Origin: JACQLN01 sp049274895
GTDB lineage: Bacteria > Patescibacteriota > Minisyncoccia > JACQLN01
Length of the DNA: 34,845 nucleotides
Assembly: GCA_049274895.1 (NCBI GenBank)
Contig: JBASTM010000023.1
Coordinates: forward strand, 1 to 34,845
Reading direction: 5' to 3'
Shown: piece after piece, positions 22,263 through 30,158 of the stretch
How the letters are laid out: every line of letters starts with the position of its first letter
How positions within the stretch are numbered: position 1 is the first letter of the stretch
Translations under genes and position numbers: made by a program
The notes under the pieces: model-generated
What the model was told of the DNA's origin: nothing
Databases searched by the model: none
The model's input: only the letters and a program-made list of their open reading frames with translations

Positions 22263-24155
22263 ATTCCTAGTCAGGTACCATTCCAATATCTCTCTCGCGA
22301 TCGGCACGGCCACGCTGGAACCTTCGCCGCCGTTTTCCACTAAAACCGTCAAAACTATTTTGGGGTCTTGGTAAGGAGCAAAAACCGTAAACCAAGCGTG
22401 GGTGTTGTTGCCGATACCGGTTTGGGCGGTTCCGGTTTTGCCGCCGGCCCCGCCGGGCAAATTGGCCAGTGACCTGGCCGAACCGGAAATCACAGTCTCG
22501 GCCATGGCCCGCCTGATTATGGCCAATGAATCCGCAGCCACAAAATTTTGATTCAATATCTCCGGCTCAATACTGCTTACAATTTTACCATCTTTATCCG
22601 TAATAGCTTTAACCACTCGGGGTTTAATCAAAAAACCGTTGTTGGCCACGGCCGCCGTGGCCGCGGCTAACTGCAGGGGTGTAACTTGGGTAAAACCCTG
22701 GCCGATGGACATATTGTAAGTGTCACCGGTAAACCAACTTTCTTTTTTAGCCAGGCGCTTCCAATCCGGCGTGGGAATAAAACCCATTGATTCCCCGGGA
22801 AGATCAATTGCGGTCAAGTCGGAAAATCCAAATTTTTTTAAGTACTCACCCATCTTAATGGGCCCCAAGCCGCTGATCTCGCCGTAACCCCCGCCCACGG
22901 CATAGAAAAAAATATTGGACGACATAGCTATGGCGCGGTAAATATCCACTAGACCTAAAACCGACCAACCTCTAAACTCCTGCGAGCCTACCATGATACT
23001 GCCGGTGTCGTTAACAACGGTCTTATCGTCAATTATCTTTTCCTCTAAAGCGGCCAAACCCAAAAATGGTTTGAGGGTGGAGCCCGGCGGATAAAGGCCG
23101 CTGACCGCTCGGTTAAATAAGGGCTGGCTGGGGTTTTCAAAAACTCTTTTATAGCTCTCCGGACTAAGACGCCGACCGAAAATATTGCCGTCAAACAAAG
23201 GAAAACTCTGCAGGGCCATTATGCCGCCGCTTTTGGGCTCCACAGCCACTACCGCCGCCTTGCTTAAGCCCAAAGAAGCCAAAAACCGCCCGGCAACCTC
23301 CGTCACTTTTTTTTGAAGTTCAGCATCAACAAAAAGAGTCAGGTTATCTCCCGCTTCAGCGCCGGTTGAACTCATCACCCGCCCGGTGCCGCCATGAGCG
23401 TAACTTTCCACCAAAGTCACGCCGTGCCGGCCGCGCAGAATATTTTCATATTCGGCCTCCAAGCCGCTCTGGCCGGCGAGATCAGTTAAAAGATAATCGG
23501 GGCTGTTGTTTATTTTATTTGCCGTCACCCGGCCGGTATAGCCCAAAATATGGCTAAAGATGCCTCTGTCTGGGTAGACACGCTTAAAATTTTCTTCCAG
23601 ACGAAAGCCGGGCAGCTCTTCCGATTTGGCCTTAAAAGCCAAGAGCTCGCTGTGGGTCAAATCTTCCAAAACCAGAACCGGTCTAAAAGAAAAGCGATCT
23701 ATCTCCTTAAATTGATTTTTTATCTCCTCGGGATCGCGCTCCCAAAGGCCGGCCAGAATCTCAACCATTTTGGCTTGAAGTTCGCGGTCACGGGGCAACT
23801 CCGCCGGAATCATCACTAAGTTAAAAGAGAGAGCATTTTCCACCAACGGCTGCGCTTGGGAATCGTAAATTACCCCCCGTGGAGCGCGCTCCCAAATTTC
23901 TTTTACATAATTGGCTGTGGCCTTGGCCGAGTATTCTTGACCCTTAAACCCAACCAAATAAATTTCTCTGGCTAACACCAAAATCAAAACCAAAAACAAA
24001 AAAAAACCGAAGCGCTGGATATGGCTTAAGGGTATGGGTTTTTCCAAACGGTTAGACCATTTTAAGTCGCGCTGGCCCAGTTGGTGAGCGTCAAAAAAAA
24101 CTTCATCCACCTCCAGTTCGTATGACTTGCGCCGCCGCTTTTTTTTAAAAAACAT
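22260..24155 (-). CDS. mrdA: Penicillin-binding protein 2 (class B transpeptidase)
   Basis: 631 residues. A basic cytoplasmic tail with KKKRRRK is followed by a membrane segment (about 48-64). The pedestal domain has RAPRGVIYDSQAQPL and a segment near HILGYTGRV. The transpeptidase domain has SxxK at STLK (Ser359-Lys362), SSN (412-414) and KTGTAQT (Lys573), so all three active-site motifs are intact. It cross-links peptidoglycan during side-wall elongation, with RodA and the Mre proteins. It lies 3 bases after the MreD-like gene, which supports the PBP2 rather than the PBP3 assignment. It is followed by the TAGCTTTC repeats. Confidence 0.93.
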   Translation of the reverse strand: MFFKKKRRRKSYELEVDEVFFDAHQLGQRDLKWSNRLEKPIPLSHIQRFGFFLFLVLILVLAREIYLVGFKGQEYSAKATANYVKEIWERAPRGVIYDSQAQPLVENALSFNLVMIPAELPRDRELQAKMVEILAGLWERDPEEIKNQFKEIDRFSFRPVLVLEDLTHSELLAFKAKSEELPGFRLEENFKRVYPDRGIFSHILGYTGRVTANKINNSPDYLLTDLAGQSGLEAEYENILRGRHGVTLVESYAHGGTGRVMSSTGAEAGDNLTLFVDAELQKKVTEVAGRFLASLGLSKAAVVAVEPKSGGIMALQSFPLFDGNIFGRRLSPESYKRVFENPSQPLFNRAVSGLYPPGSTLKPFLGLAALEEKIIDDKTVVNDTGSIMVGSQEFRGWSVLGLVDIYRAIAMSSNIFFYAVGGGYGEISGLGPIKMGEYLKKFGFSDLTAIDLPGESMGFIPTPDWKRLAKKESWFTGDTYNMSIGQGFTQVTPLQLAAATAAVANNGFLIKPRVVKAITDKDGKIVSSIEPEILNQNFVAADSLAIIRRAMAETVISGSARSLANLPGGAGGKTGTAQTGIGNNTHAWFTVFAPYQDPKIVLTVLVENGGEGSSVAVPIAREILEWYLTRN

Positions 24156-24158
24156 AAC

Positions 24159-24617
24159 CTAAAACAAAAATTTTCTTAACAATAAATTAATTCCGGATCC
24201 GCCTATCGCGGATAAAATAATTGAGATTACGAGAGCCGTGTCCAGATAAAAAACTCCCGGCGCCGTAAAAAAAGAAAGTATTCCGAGAACAGCGTAAAAA
24301 ACGATTACACCCAACCCGGACAAGGCCAGCGTCTGCCAAGCGTCCTTGTGGAAAAAATTAACCAAAAACCACTTTTCAGAAAATAGAAGGGAGAGCAACG
24401 CCAAAAACAAGATTCCTAAATTAAAATCACTGACGGTGCGCAGATAAACCAGTACCAGTGTAAAGATAACATACAAATCCCGCCGCTCCAGCCGAAGAAA
24501 AATAAAAGGCAGAACCATCAACACCACTTGAGGCAGCCAGCTCACCCCCACCAGCCACGGCAAAATGGCCAGATCCAGTAAAACCGCAGCCGCCAGAAGA
24601 AAATAATACCGTCTCAT
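24159..24617 (-). CDS. MreD-like rod-shape membrane protein
   Basis: 152 residues with five or so membrane segments and an arrangement like MreD: MRRYYFLLAAAVLLDLAILP at the start, then LRTVSDFNLGILFLALLSLL, and a final segment near ISIILSAIGGSGINLLLRKF. The sequence is too divergent for motif-level proof. Placement 3 bases upstream of mrdA, the classical mreD-mrdA order, is the main support. Its role would be to help place the elongation complex at the membrane. Neither mreB nor mreC is in the window. Confidence 0.65.
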   Translation of the reverse strand: MRRYYFLLAAAVLLDLAILPWLVGVSWLPQVVLMVLPFIFLRLERRDLYVIFTLVLVYLRTVSDFNLGILFLALLSLLFSEKWFLVNFFHKDAWQTLALSGLGVIVFYAVLGILSFFTAPGVFYLDTALVISIILSAIGGSGINLLLRKFLF

Positions 24618-24693
24618 TGCTAATCATTATTGAACATCCGCCTTAAAAACACAAAAATAAGACTAGCTAAGGGCTATATTACCACTAAAAAAT

Positions 24694-24723
24694 TTGACAA
24701 TATATATGATCAAACGGTATACT
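24694..24723 (+). promoter_or_regulatory. Strong sigma70-like promoter
   Basis: TTGACA (24694-24699), an 18-base spacer and TATACT (24718-24723), about 51 bases before the GTG at 24775. The spacer includes GATCAAACGG, a word also present in the leader of the TPM-like gene (3753-3762, opposite strand). Confidence 0.75.
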
Positions 24724-24774
24724 TATTAAGTTATCAAGTTCTCTAAAAATTTAACCCGTAAAGAGGGGGATTCC

Positions 24775-25350
24775 GTGGAAACTAAAGAAGTAACGGCCAA
24801 ACTGCTAGAAAAGAGAATTATCGGCTTGCCCTACAACATAGACAAAGACATTGCCGACAGAGTTGTTGCTGGAATAATAGGATTGAATTTGGAATCAGAC
24901 GAAGAAATAAAACTTGTGATTGACAGCGGCGGCGGCAAGGTCAAGCCGGCTTTTAGGTTAATAGATTTAATAAGACTGTCCAGAGCTCCCGTTTCGGGTA
25001 TTGTGGTTGGAATGTGCGGTTCGGCAGCCATCTTTATTCTTCAGGTTTGCCGTAAAAGATTATCTACGCCCCATAGCAGATTTTTTCTTCATTTTGTGCG
25101 ATCCGAATTTAGCTACAAGGCTAATCAAACCAGACAAGATGTTATGCGATCTCTGGCGGCTCACCTAAAAGACACCATAACTTTTCAGAAAGATGGAGAG
25201 GATCTCATCCTATCTCGGGTTAAAATATCAAGAAACGAACTGCGTAGACTAATGAATAATGGAGAAAGGGATGGTTCAGAATTGACTTCGGATGAGGCCT
25301 TAAAATTAGGTTTAATTGACGAAATAGTTGATCAATATGATCTGCTTTAA
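24775..25350 (+). CDS. ClpP-fold serine protease-like protein
   Basis: 191 residues, the size of ClpP. The GTG start is fixed by AGAGGGGGA 4 bases upstream. The pattern LPYNIDKDIADRV and LVIDSGGGKVKPAFRLIDLI matches the ClpP core. Ser83 lies in GMCGSAAIFIL, His106 in SRFFLHF and Asp166 in ERDGSELTSDEALKLGLIDE, giving an intact Ser-His-Asp triad. The usual GQAASMG is changed to GMCGSAA, and the N-terminal axial loop differs from true ClpP. It may be a stand-alone or alternative ClpP ring with another partner ATPase. It is monocistronic, with a strong promoter and a terminator at 25368-25399. Confidence 0.8.
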   Translation: METKEVTAKLLEKRIIGLPYNIDKDIADRVVAGIIGLNLESDEEIKLVIDSGGGKVKPAFRLIDLIRLSRAPVSGIVVGMCGSAAIFILQVCRKRLSTPHSRFFLHFVRSEFSYKANQTRQDVMRSLAAHLKDTITFQKDGEDLILSRVKISRNELRRLMNNGERDGSELTSDEALKLGLIDEIVDQYDLL

Positions 25351-25367
25351 GCGGGGGAAAAACCAAC

Positions 25368-25399
25368 TCCCTCTCTGGCTTAGCTAGAGAGGGAATTTT
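25368..25399 (+). terminator. Intrinsic terminator
   Basis: TCCCTCTCT (25368-25376) and AGAGAGGGA (25386-25394) pair perfectly around a 9-base loop, then ATTTTT. It overlaps the end of the convergent NUDIX gene. Confidence 0.85.
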
Positions 25400-25832
25400 T
25401 ATTTAGAATCACTTTATAATCAAGCTCTGGGTAAAGTTTGAGTTTTCCTAAATACACATCATCAAGCGGGACCCACCTTACATCAAATTCTTTGCCTCCG
25501 TCTTCTACTCTGATTAGATCTTTTTGATACAATGTTTTATCCGCAAGACTTCCTCTATATACAAACACAATTTCGTGGCCGGGCTGACCATTATAGGTAA
25601 AAATATTTTCAACCATCTTTATAAAAAAGAGATCCTCAAGTTCGGTATTTAACTCTTCTTGAAATTCTCTTCGCAAAGCAAATTCTGCGGTTTCCCCAAA
25701 TTCAATTTTCCCGCCGATAATGCGGCCAAAATCTTCTCCTTTAACATCATCGCGGCCGATCCCGGCTAGCACTTCCTGGCCGTTTCGCCCCACCACACAC
25801 ATTGCTTTTACAACTATTTTGTTAAGCTCCAT
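25380..25832 (-). CDS. NUDIX hydrolase
   Basis: 150 residues. The Nudix box runs from Gly41 to Leu65: G-x5-E (Glu47), x7, then REFQEE (55-60). The usual Gly after the EE pair is replaced by Asn62. Preceding RDDVKGEDFGRIIGGKIEF and a later IVFVYRGSL complete the fold. Such enzymes cleave nucleoside diphosphates linked to another group. The target is unknown; the size and NTP-sanitising neighbour at 27838 suggest a housekeeping or damaged-nucleotide role. It is convergent with the protease gene, and its end overlaps that gene's terminator. Confidence 0.92.
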   Translation of the reverse strand: MELNKIVVKAMCVVGRNGQEVLAGIGRDDVKGEDFGRIIGGKIEFGETAEFALRREFQEELNTELEDLFFIKMVENIFTYNGQPGHEIVFVYRGSLADKTLYQKDLIRVEDGGKEFDVRWVPLDDVYLGKLKLYPELDYKVILNKNSLSS

Positions 25833-25875
25833 ATTGAATTGGTATTTCCTTTATAAATACAAGTATAAGTAAATT

Positions 25876-25911
25876 ATAACATTTAGTTCACGATCGTGGA
25901 ATATTTGTTAT
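25876..25911. repeat. Imperfect 36-base palindrome with ACGATCGT centre
   Basis: Outer arms ATAAC/GTTAT and centre CACGATCGTG are complementary, with four mismatched pairs between them. The centre shares ACGATCGT with the palindromes at 4560 and 9636. It lies upstream of the NUDIX gene and may be a weaker relative or an operator. Confidence 0.45.
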
Positions 25912-25930
25912 AAATGGAGAAATAAAAACA

Positions 25931-25955
25931 CCCCCGGCCTTTTTGTGGCCGGGGG
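25931..25955 (-). terminator. Intrinsic terminator of the IDO-like/Gre-like operon
   Basis: CCCCCGGCC and GGCCGGGGG pair perfectly around a 7-base loop. On the minus strand TGTTTTTATT follows. A second hairpin (CGGCAAACA / TGTTTGCCG, 25968-25990) lies just before it. Confidence 0.85.
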
Positions 25956-26006
25956 TTACCCATGAAGCGGCAAACATCGGGTGTTTGCCGTTAGCATCGT
26001 TTACTG

Positions 26007-26110
26007 CTACTGCGCGTCTGGCACGGAGATTTTTTGCTCCGAAACGCGCCGGCCGAAGGAGTCGGCGAAGAGGAAGAAATAGCCGAAGCCGATTTGGCCG
26101 TCCATGGCCA
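26007..26110 (-). pseudogene. Orphan 3' end of a dockerin-like secreted protein
   Basis: The frame before the TAG at 26007-26009 reads LAMDGQIGFGYFFLFADSF and then GRRVSEQKISVPDAQ. The last 23 residues match the end of the M64 peptidase at 30898, and the DNA at 26009-26081 is nearly identical to 30900-30972 with only a few differences. The preceding residues DGQIGF differ from the peptidase but fit the same EF-hand-like repeat, so this is the tail of another protein in the family rather than a simple copy. No start or signal peptide exists; the remainder was lost where the Gre-like gene now ends. It is a gene remnant. Confidence 0.75.
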
Positions 26111-26112
26111 AA

Positions 26113-26577
26113 TCAATCAATGTTTTGAATAAAGTAAGCGCGCCCATTGCAGGAAATCTCATCCTGCTTTCTCTTGCCCACACAGGCGCGGCCAAGGGGG
26201 GCAGCCACAGCTATTGTCGTTATTGTGATACCATCAACAATAACAGTTTCACCACCGCCCTTTACCACCATAAAATACAGATTGGTTTGTCCGATCTTCT
26301 TATCAAATAGTTCTATAAGCGACCCCACACGCGCAGCTTGATCGTAATGAACCGGCGTGCCGCTTATGGCTGATAAAACCTCTTTTGCTTTTTGAACCTG
26401 CAAATCAATCGACAGAGCTAAATTGCCAAGCTGGAATTTAGATGTGTCGGAGTGGGTAGTGTTGCTCCCCGGAGCGCCTTGTGCCCGCTTTTTTGTATCC
26501 TCAAGAGAACTGGCCAGATCTCTAACTTTTGCCGACATAGCTTCCTTAAAAGCCGAAATCACCTTCATTTTATCCAT
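26113..26577 (-). CDS. GreA/GreB-family C-terminal-domain regulator
   Basis: 154 residues. The N-terminal 70 form a helical, coiled-coil-like region (MDKMKVISAFKEAMSAKV, SSLEDTKKRAQGAP, then LSIDLQVQKAKEVLSAIS). The C-terminal domain has AARVGSLIELFDKKIG (about 81-96), GGGETVIVDGITITTI and APLGRACVGKRKQDEI followed by NGRAYFI. This is the FKBP-like fold of GreA/GreB, with the PLGRA turn at 127-131. A family of small GreAB-like proteins has this architecture. It may bind the polymerase secondary channel. CTAGGAGGA precedes the start. It lies 13 bases after the IDO-like gene and forms an operon with it. Confidence 0.75.
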   Translation of the reverse strand: MDKMKVISAFKEAMSAKVRDLASSLEDTKKRAQGAPGSNTTHSDTSKFQLGNLALSIDLQVQKAKEVLSAISGTPVHYDQAARVGSLIELFDKKIGQTNLYFMVVKGGGETVIVDGITITTIAVAAPLGRACVGKRKQDEISCNGRAYFIQNID

Positions 26578-26590
26578 AGAGGAAATCCTC

Positions 26591-27691
26591 CTAGTTTAAG
26601 TTTTTTCGCAATTCCTGGATAGTCTTTCGAGCGAATTCGGAATTCGCGATCAGCAGTTTAAGGATATCGGTATTGTAGCCACCGCTGCCGACAGCGCCTT
26701 TGGGACGAACGGCCATATTGGCTTCGGCTATTTTGAGGTGAGGATAACGAAACTTTTGAAGCGCCACAATCAATTCTTCCACTGCGTCCAGTGAAGCCAT
26801 AACGAATGGTTTATTCGTTTGTCTGGAGGATTCTGGGCTATCAGACCACCTTTTTAATTTCTGTAACAGTGATCCTGACCGCACAATTTTTTGGGCGCGA
26901 ATCCTTAATTTAGCAGGTAAGTAACCAATGTTTTCATTCCAGTATCTGACGTACTGAGAATTGTTGTCTTCTCCACTCCACAACGCAAGATCAATCAAAA
27001 TAATCGGCATTTGAGCCCCACCCGGAGCAAGATATTTTTTGCCGCCAATTACTTTCGGCTCAAAATAAGGCCGAAGTTTAGAGGTAAAATACTCTGGAGT
27101 GATACGCCGATTAACCTCTGCTATAGAACTAATCATTGCCGCAAAATTATCAGCCGCTACCCTAACCAAACGAGAAAATTCCGGCCCATCCGGAGGGTAT
27201 TCTTGTGCGACATCAAGAGCTGCCACCGCCGCTGGTAACGACCGCATACCCTCAACCACGCACAAAATAAACGAACGCTCTTCTGGTTCTCCAGTGAAGG
27301 TTCTCATCCGATGGTCACATGGGTTCCTTGGTCCATAACTTGTTACCGTGTCAGCAGGGATTTCATCGCTTACTTCCGACAGTTTTATTAGAGTAGTTTC
27401 AAGTTCTGGGAATTGTTGGATCTCTGCGCCGTGTCTCACTAAAGATGATGCCACAATAGCAACATCTCGTGTCGCAGCCGCGGCTTCTAATTTAGATAAT
27501 CCACGAACATCGCTAAGGTGAAGATATATCGCAAAAGTTTCGTAAATCTGTTGGATATCGCCGATCATATTCAGTTTTGGGAGTTCCTTCATAAAAAACT
27601 CGTCGGCTCCAAGCGGGTCAAGTGTAGTGATGATATGGTCATCCAACACGCATTCAGCATAGACTCTCGGCAGTTTGATATCGGTTCCCAT
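26591..27691 (-). CDS. Indoleamine 2,3-dioxygenase / PrnB superfamily protein
   Basis: 366 residues, the usual length. The start follows AAAAGGAGAG. The C-terminal half follows the IDO pattern closely: KLRPYF (205-210), then YLAPGGAQMPIILIDLALWS (220-239) in place of the YSGGSAxQS segment, then WNENIGYLPAKLR, LQKFRYPHLKIAEAN with His318 at the proximal haem-ligand position, and GSGGYN (335-340) for the GTGG loop. The N-terminal half contains SYGPRNPCDHRMRTFTGEPE and EGMRSLPAAVAALD. IDO enzymes open the indole ring of tryptophan; PrnB rearranges a chlorinated tryptophan. Which reaction occurs here is unknown. It is upstream of the Gre-like gene with a 13-base gap. Confidence 0.65.
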   Translation of the reverse strand: MGTDIKLPRVYAECVLDDHIITTLDPLGADEFFMKELPKLNMIGDIQQIYETFAIYLHLSDVRGLSKLEAAAATRDVAIVASSLVRHGAEIQQFPELETTLIKLSEVSDEIPADTVTSYGPRNPCDHRMRTFTGEPEERSFILCVVEGMRSLPAAVAALDVAQEYPPDGPEFSRLVRVAADNFAAMISSIAEVNRRITPEYFTSKLRPYFEPKVIGGKKYLAPGGAQMPIILIDLALWSGEDNNSQYVRYWNENIGYLPAKLRIRAQKIVRSGSLLQKLKRWSDSPESSRQTNKPFVMASLDAVEELIVALQKFRYPHLKIAEANMAVRPKGAVGSGGYNTDILKLLIANSEFARKTIQELRKNLN

Positions 27692-27802
27692 AACAACACT
27701 CTCCTTTTTATTTTAAAAGAACAATTTTAACAGCTGATTTACATTTTTACATTTAAGTGTTAAAAAGTCAATTTGGTTGAGTAATTGATAGTATCCTAAA
27801 AA

Positions 27803-27831
27803 TTGTAATAAAAAACTAAAAGTGTTATAAT
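27803..27831 (+). promoter_or_regulatory. Promoter giving a leaderless mRNA for the NTP pyrophosphatase
   Basis: TTGTAA (27803-27808), a 17-base spacer and a perfect TATAAT (27826-27831), then 6 bases to the ATG at 27838. Confidence 0.7.
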
Positions 27832-27837
27832 AATTTA

Positions 27838-28401
27838 ATGAAAATTTATTTAGTCACCAAAAACACGGGTAAATTGCTTGTAGCTAAAAGCATATTTAAC
27901 AAAAGAAATATTACCCTGCTGCAAATCAAAAAGGATTATCCTGAAATTCAAGCCGACGATGGTCTAAAAATAGCCAGACACACCGCGCTGCAAGCAGCTA
28001 AAGAACTGGGCACGCCGGCCATACGGGAAGATCATAGTTTATACATCAATGCTCTGGGAATACCTGGCCCGTACATGAATTATTTTGAAAAAAAAATCAC
28101 TGCCGCAGATATCTTAAAAATACTAAAAAATTTTAAAGACAGAAGCGGTTATTTTGAAGTAGCCACGGTTTATGGTAAACCAAACGGAGAAACAAAAGAA
28201 TATTCTTTTAGGGTTCCGTTCTCCATTGCCAAAAAAGAACGGGGAGATTTACAAGCTGGTTGGACCCGTATAATAATTCTAAAAGGCGAAAGAAGAACTC
28301 TGGCAGAATACCCGGAATCCGAACGTGTTAACATCTGGAATAAAAATTACCTAAAAATAGCCGATTACCTCACCAAATCAGCTAGGGTTAGCTCTTCCTA
28401 A
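27838..28401 (+). CDS. HAM1/RdgB-type non-canonical purine NTP pyrophosphatase
   Basis: 187 residues. TKNTGK (7-12) is the substrate-binding opening motif. IREDHSLYINALGIPGPYMN has the conserved acidic pair (Glu64-Asp65, metal binding and catalysis) and the I-P-G-P-Y loop. Later parts are more divergent: no clear FGYDP motif is found, replaced by PFSIAKKERGDL. The family hydrolyses ITP, dITP and XTP to the monophosphate and so keeps inosine out of nucleic acids. Transcription appears leaderless. Its last 14 bases overlap the convergent methyltransferase gene. Confidence 0.8.
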   Translation: MKIYLVTKNTGKLLVAKSIFNKRNITLLQIKKDYPEIQADDGLKIARHTALQAAKELGTPAIREDHSLYINALGIPGPYMNYFEKKITAADILKILKNFKDRSGYFEVATVYGKPNGETKEYSFRVPFSIAKKERGDLQAGWTRIIILKGERRTLAEYPESERVNIWNKNYLKIADYLTKSARVSSS

Positions 28402-29053
28402 AAACACCCCGCAATACAGACCGCACGCCAGTGCTAACTTCTCTTTTGTAAACTGCGATTTTTCCTTGTGGCATAATGTTAAAATCAGTCAATATTCTCA
28501 AGACCTCTCTCTTTCCTATAAGTGTTAAATGCAGCCCCCCAGGGGTGATAAATGTATGCTTACTTGATTTTATTTCTTTCAATTCCGGCGCTATAATCCC
28601 TCTATAAAAAACATTCAAACATAAAAATCCGCCCTTTTTTAGAATTCTACTCGTCTCTTTTACTGCGCGGGTAAATTCATCTATAGAATTCGTGTTGTGG
28701 TAAATCCCATTGGCTATCACGATATCAAAACACCCATTTTCGAATGGCAAATTCAACATAGAAGCTTTAATTATTCTTTTGCGTGCTTCACTCGCTCCCA
28801 TTAAAATACCGATTCTTCTTCTTGTGGCCTTTAACATCAGCTCGTAAAAATCACAAGCCCAAGTGTCAAAACCTTTTTTTACTAAAAGTTCCGTGTTTCT
28901 GCCACCGCCGCAACCTAAATCAAGAGCCCGATAAGAAAATGGCTCTTTTAAACCACACAAAAAATCACGCCAGTAAGGAGACGCTTCGGCGTTGTAAAAT
29001 TCTTTGACCACTTTAGGATTATTCCAAAACCCGTGCTCCGGATTTTTAGACAT
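28388..29053 (-). CDS. Class I SAM-dependent methyltransferase
   Basis: 221 residues. Motif I is ALDLGCGGGRNTELL (about 43-57), followed by the acidic end of strand 2 (WACDFYELML). Motif IV-like is CFDIVIANGIYHNTNSID, and then LKKGGFLCLNVFYRG. This is a standard small-molecule type methyltransferase (UbiE/Tellurite-resistance-like). The substrate cannot be inferred from the sequence. It is the last gene of a three-gene overlapping operon: its start overlaps the GHMP gene by 8 bases. It presumably modifies the product of the two preceding enzymes. Confidence 0.88.
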   Translation of the reverse strand: MSKNPEHGFWNNPKVVKEFYNAEASPYWRDFLCGLKEPFSYRALDLGCGGGRNTELLVKKGFDTWACDFYELMLKATRRRIGILMGASEARKRIIKASMLNLPFENGCFDIVIANGIYHNTNSIDEFTRAVKETSRILKKGGFLCLNVFYRGIIAPELKEIKSSKHTFITPGGLHLTLIGKREVLRILTDFNIMPQGKIAVYKREVSTGVRSVLRGVFRKS

Positions 29054-30158
29054 TTTTTATCTTCTTTTTTATAACCTTGTATCCACCATTATTTATGGAA
29101 AAAGAATATACTCTTAACCCCTTAGAGCTAAATATTTTTTCACAAACTCCTGGTCTTTTAGAGATGGCGAATATAGCCGGCCCCACCGAAGAGATAGAAA
29201 GAACTTCCGCTATATTATCTTTTTTAATAAACGACAACTCATCGCATAATTTAGGAAGTTTTTTGTACACAAAAGAACAATTTTTAATACTACCCATATT
29301 AAAACGGTAATCATAAATAACGTCCCCAATTGTTTTCAGGTCTCTTTCAGCCATTGCCGGCAACATCTTATGTAAGATGTTATATGCAATTGTCTTTCCA
29401 TATTTCTTGCCCGTCGCAATAAATTTTGGGAGATTTTTAATTTCTTTTTCCATAAGTACCTTAGAGTCCAAATCCTTAAAATCTTTCGGAACGCCTATCA
29501 CAGCTTTATATTCATTTGGTATGTTCATCTTTGCTATAGGCACACTTTCCCCAGCCAACAAAATTAGGCCGCCCTTACATATTCCCGCCGCCGCCGAACC
29601 GCCGATGCATTGCACTGGATTTAAAAAAGACGATTCTCCATCTATTTCTTCTCCGTGGTTTTGGGCCAAATATTTTATTAAATCGTCATCTCTAACCGGC
29701 TTTCCATAGGCCTCATTAATGGCGCAAGCGACGGAAGCTATCAAACCGCTGCTTGACCCAAAACCGCAATGTCTTATCTCTTGGGCATTTTTTACATCTA
29801 TATCAAATCCATCTTTAAAATTTAGAGCATTTTTCATTAAAAGGGCGGCGTGTCTAATAAGAACCGGTCTCTTTGAATCTTTAGATACAATAATTTCAGA
29901 GTCCCCTCTCTGGCTGATAGTGACTTTCTTGAAAAATGATATAGAAAAAACAACTTCTCCGGGCGTGTAACAAAAGTTCTCATTTACATCAATCTTACTT
30001 GGATCCATAGCCATCGCGTTAAGCCTTGAAGGATACTCCAGGGATATGAATTTATACTTCAATGAAACCTGGCCGAGTTTGCTCTTTAGAGGATTAAAAA
30101 CACTCCCCACTTTGAATGGGGAGGAATTTGTTTTTTTAACCGGTTTTTTATTGGGCAT
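29046..30158 (-). CDS. GHMP-superfamily protein resembling beta-RFAP synthase
   Basis: 370 residues. The phosphate-binding motif is HCGFGSSSGLIASVACAINE (130-149), the P-x-G-L-G-S-S variant of GHMP kinases. Later SFLNPVQCIGGSAAAGICKG followed by GLILLAGE, and SISSVGPAIFAIS near the C-terminus, follow the order of beta-ribofuranosylaminobenzene 5'-phosphate synthase-like proteins (G-G-F/L-I, Q-S-S-x-G-P). Whether it is a kinase or a phosphoribosyl-transfer enzyme is not decided by the sequence. It overlaps the P-loop kinase gene upstream by 11 bases and the methyltransferase downstream by 8. The first 20 residues are basic and may be non-conserved. Confidence 0.65.
   Translation of the reverse strand: MPNKKPVKKTNSSPFKVGSVFNPLKSKLGQVSLKYKFISLEYPSRLNAMAMDPSKIDVNENFCYTPGEVVFSISFFKKVTISQRGDSEIIVSKDSKRPVLIRHAALLMKNALNFKDGFDIDVKNAQEIRHCGFGSSSGLIASVACAINEAYGKPVRDDDLIKYLAQNHGEEIDGESSFLNPVQCIGGSAAAGICKGGLILLAGESVPIAKMNIPNEYKAVIGVPKDFKDLDSKVLMEKEIKNLPKFIATGKKYGKTIAYNILHKMLPAMAERDLKTIGDVIYDYRFNMGSIKNCSFVYKKLPKLCDELSFIKKDNIAEVLSISSVGPAIFAISKRPGVCEKIFSSKGLRVYSFSINNGGYKVIKKKIKNV

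Noticed and set aside
24708..24717. GATCAAACGG shared between the ClpP-like promoter and the leader of the TPM-like gene (3753-3762)
   Set aside because: A shared 10-base word is expected by chance many times in 35 kb. Only the promoter location makes it mildly suggestive, so no shared regulation is claimed.
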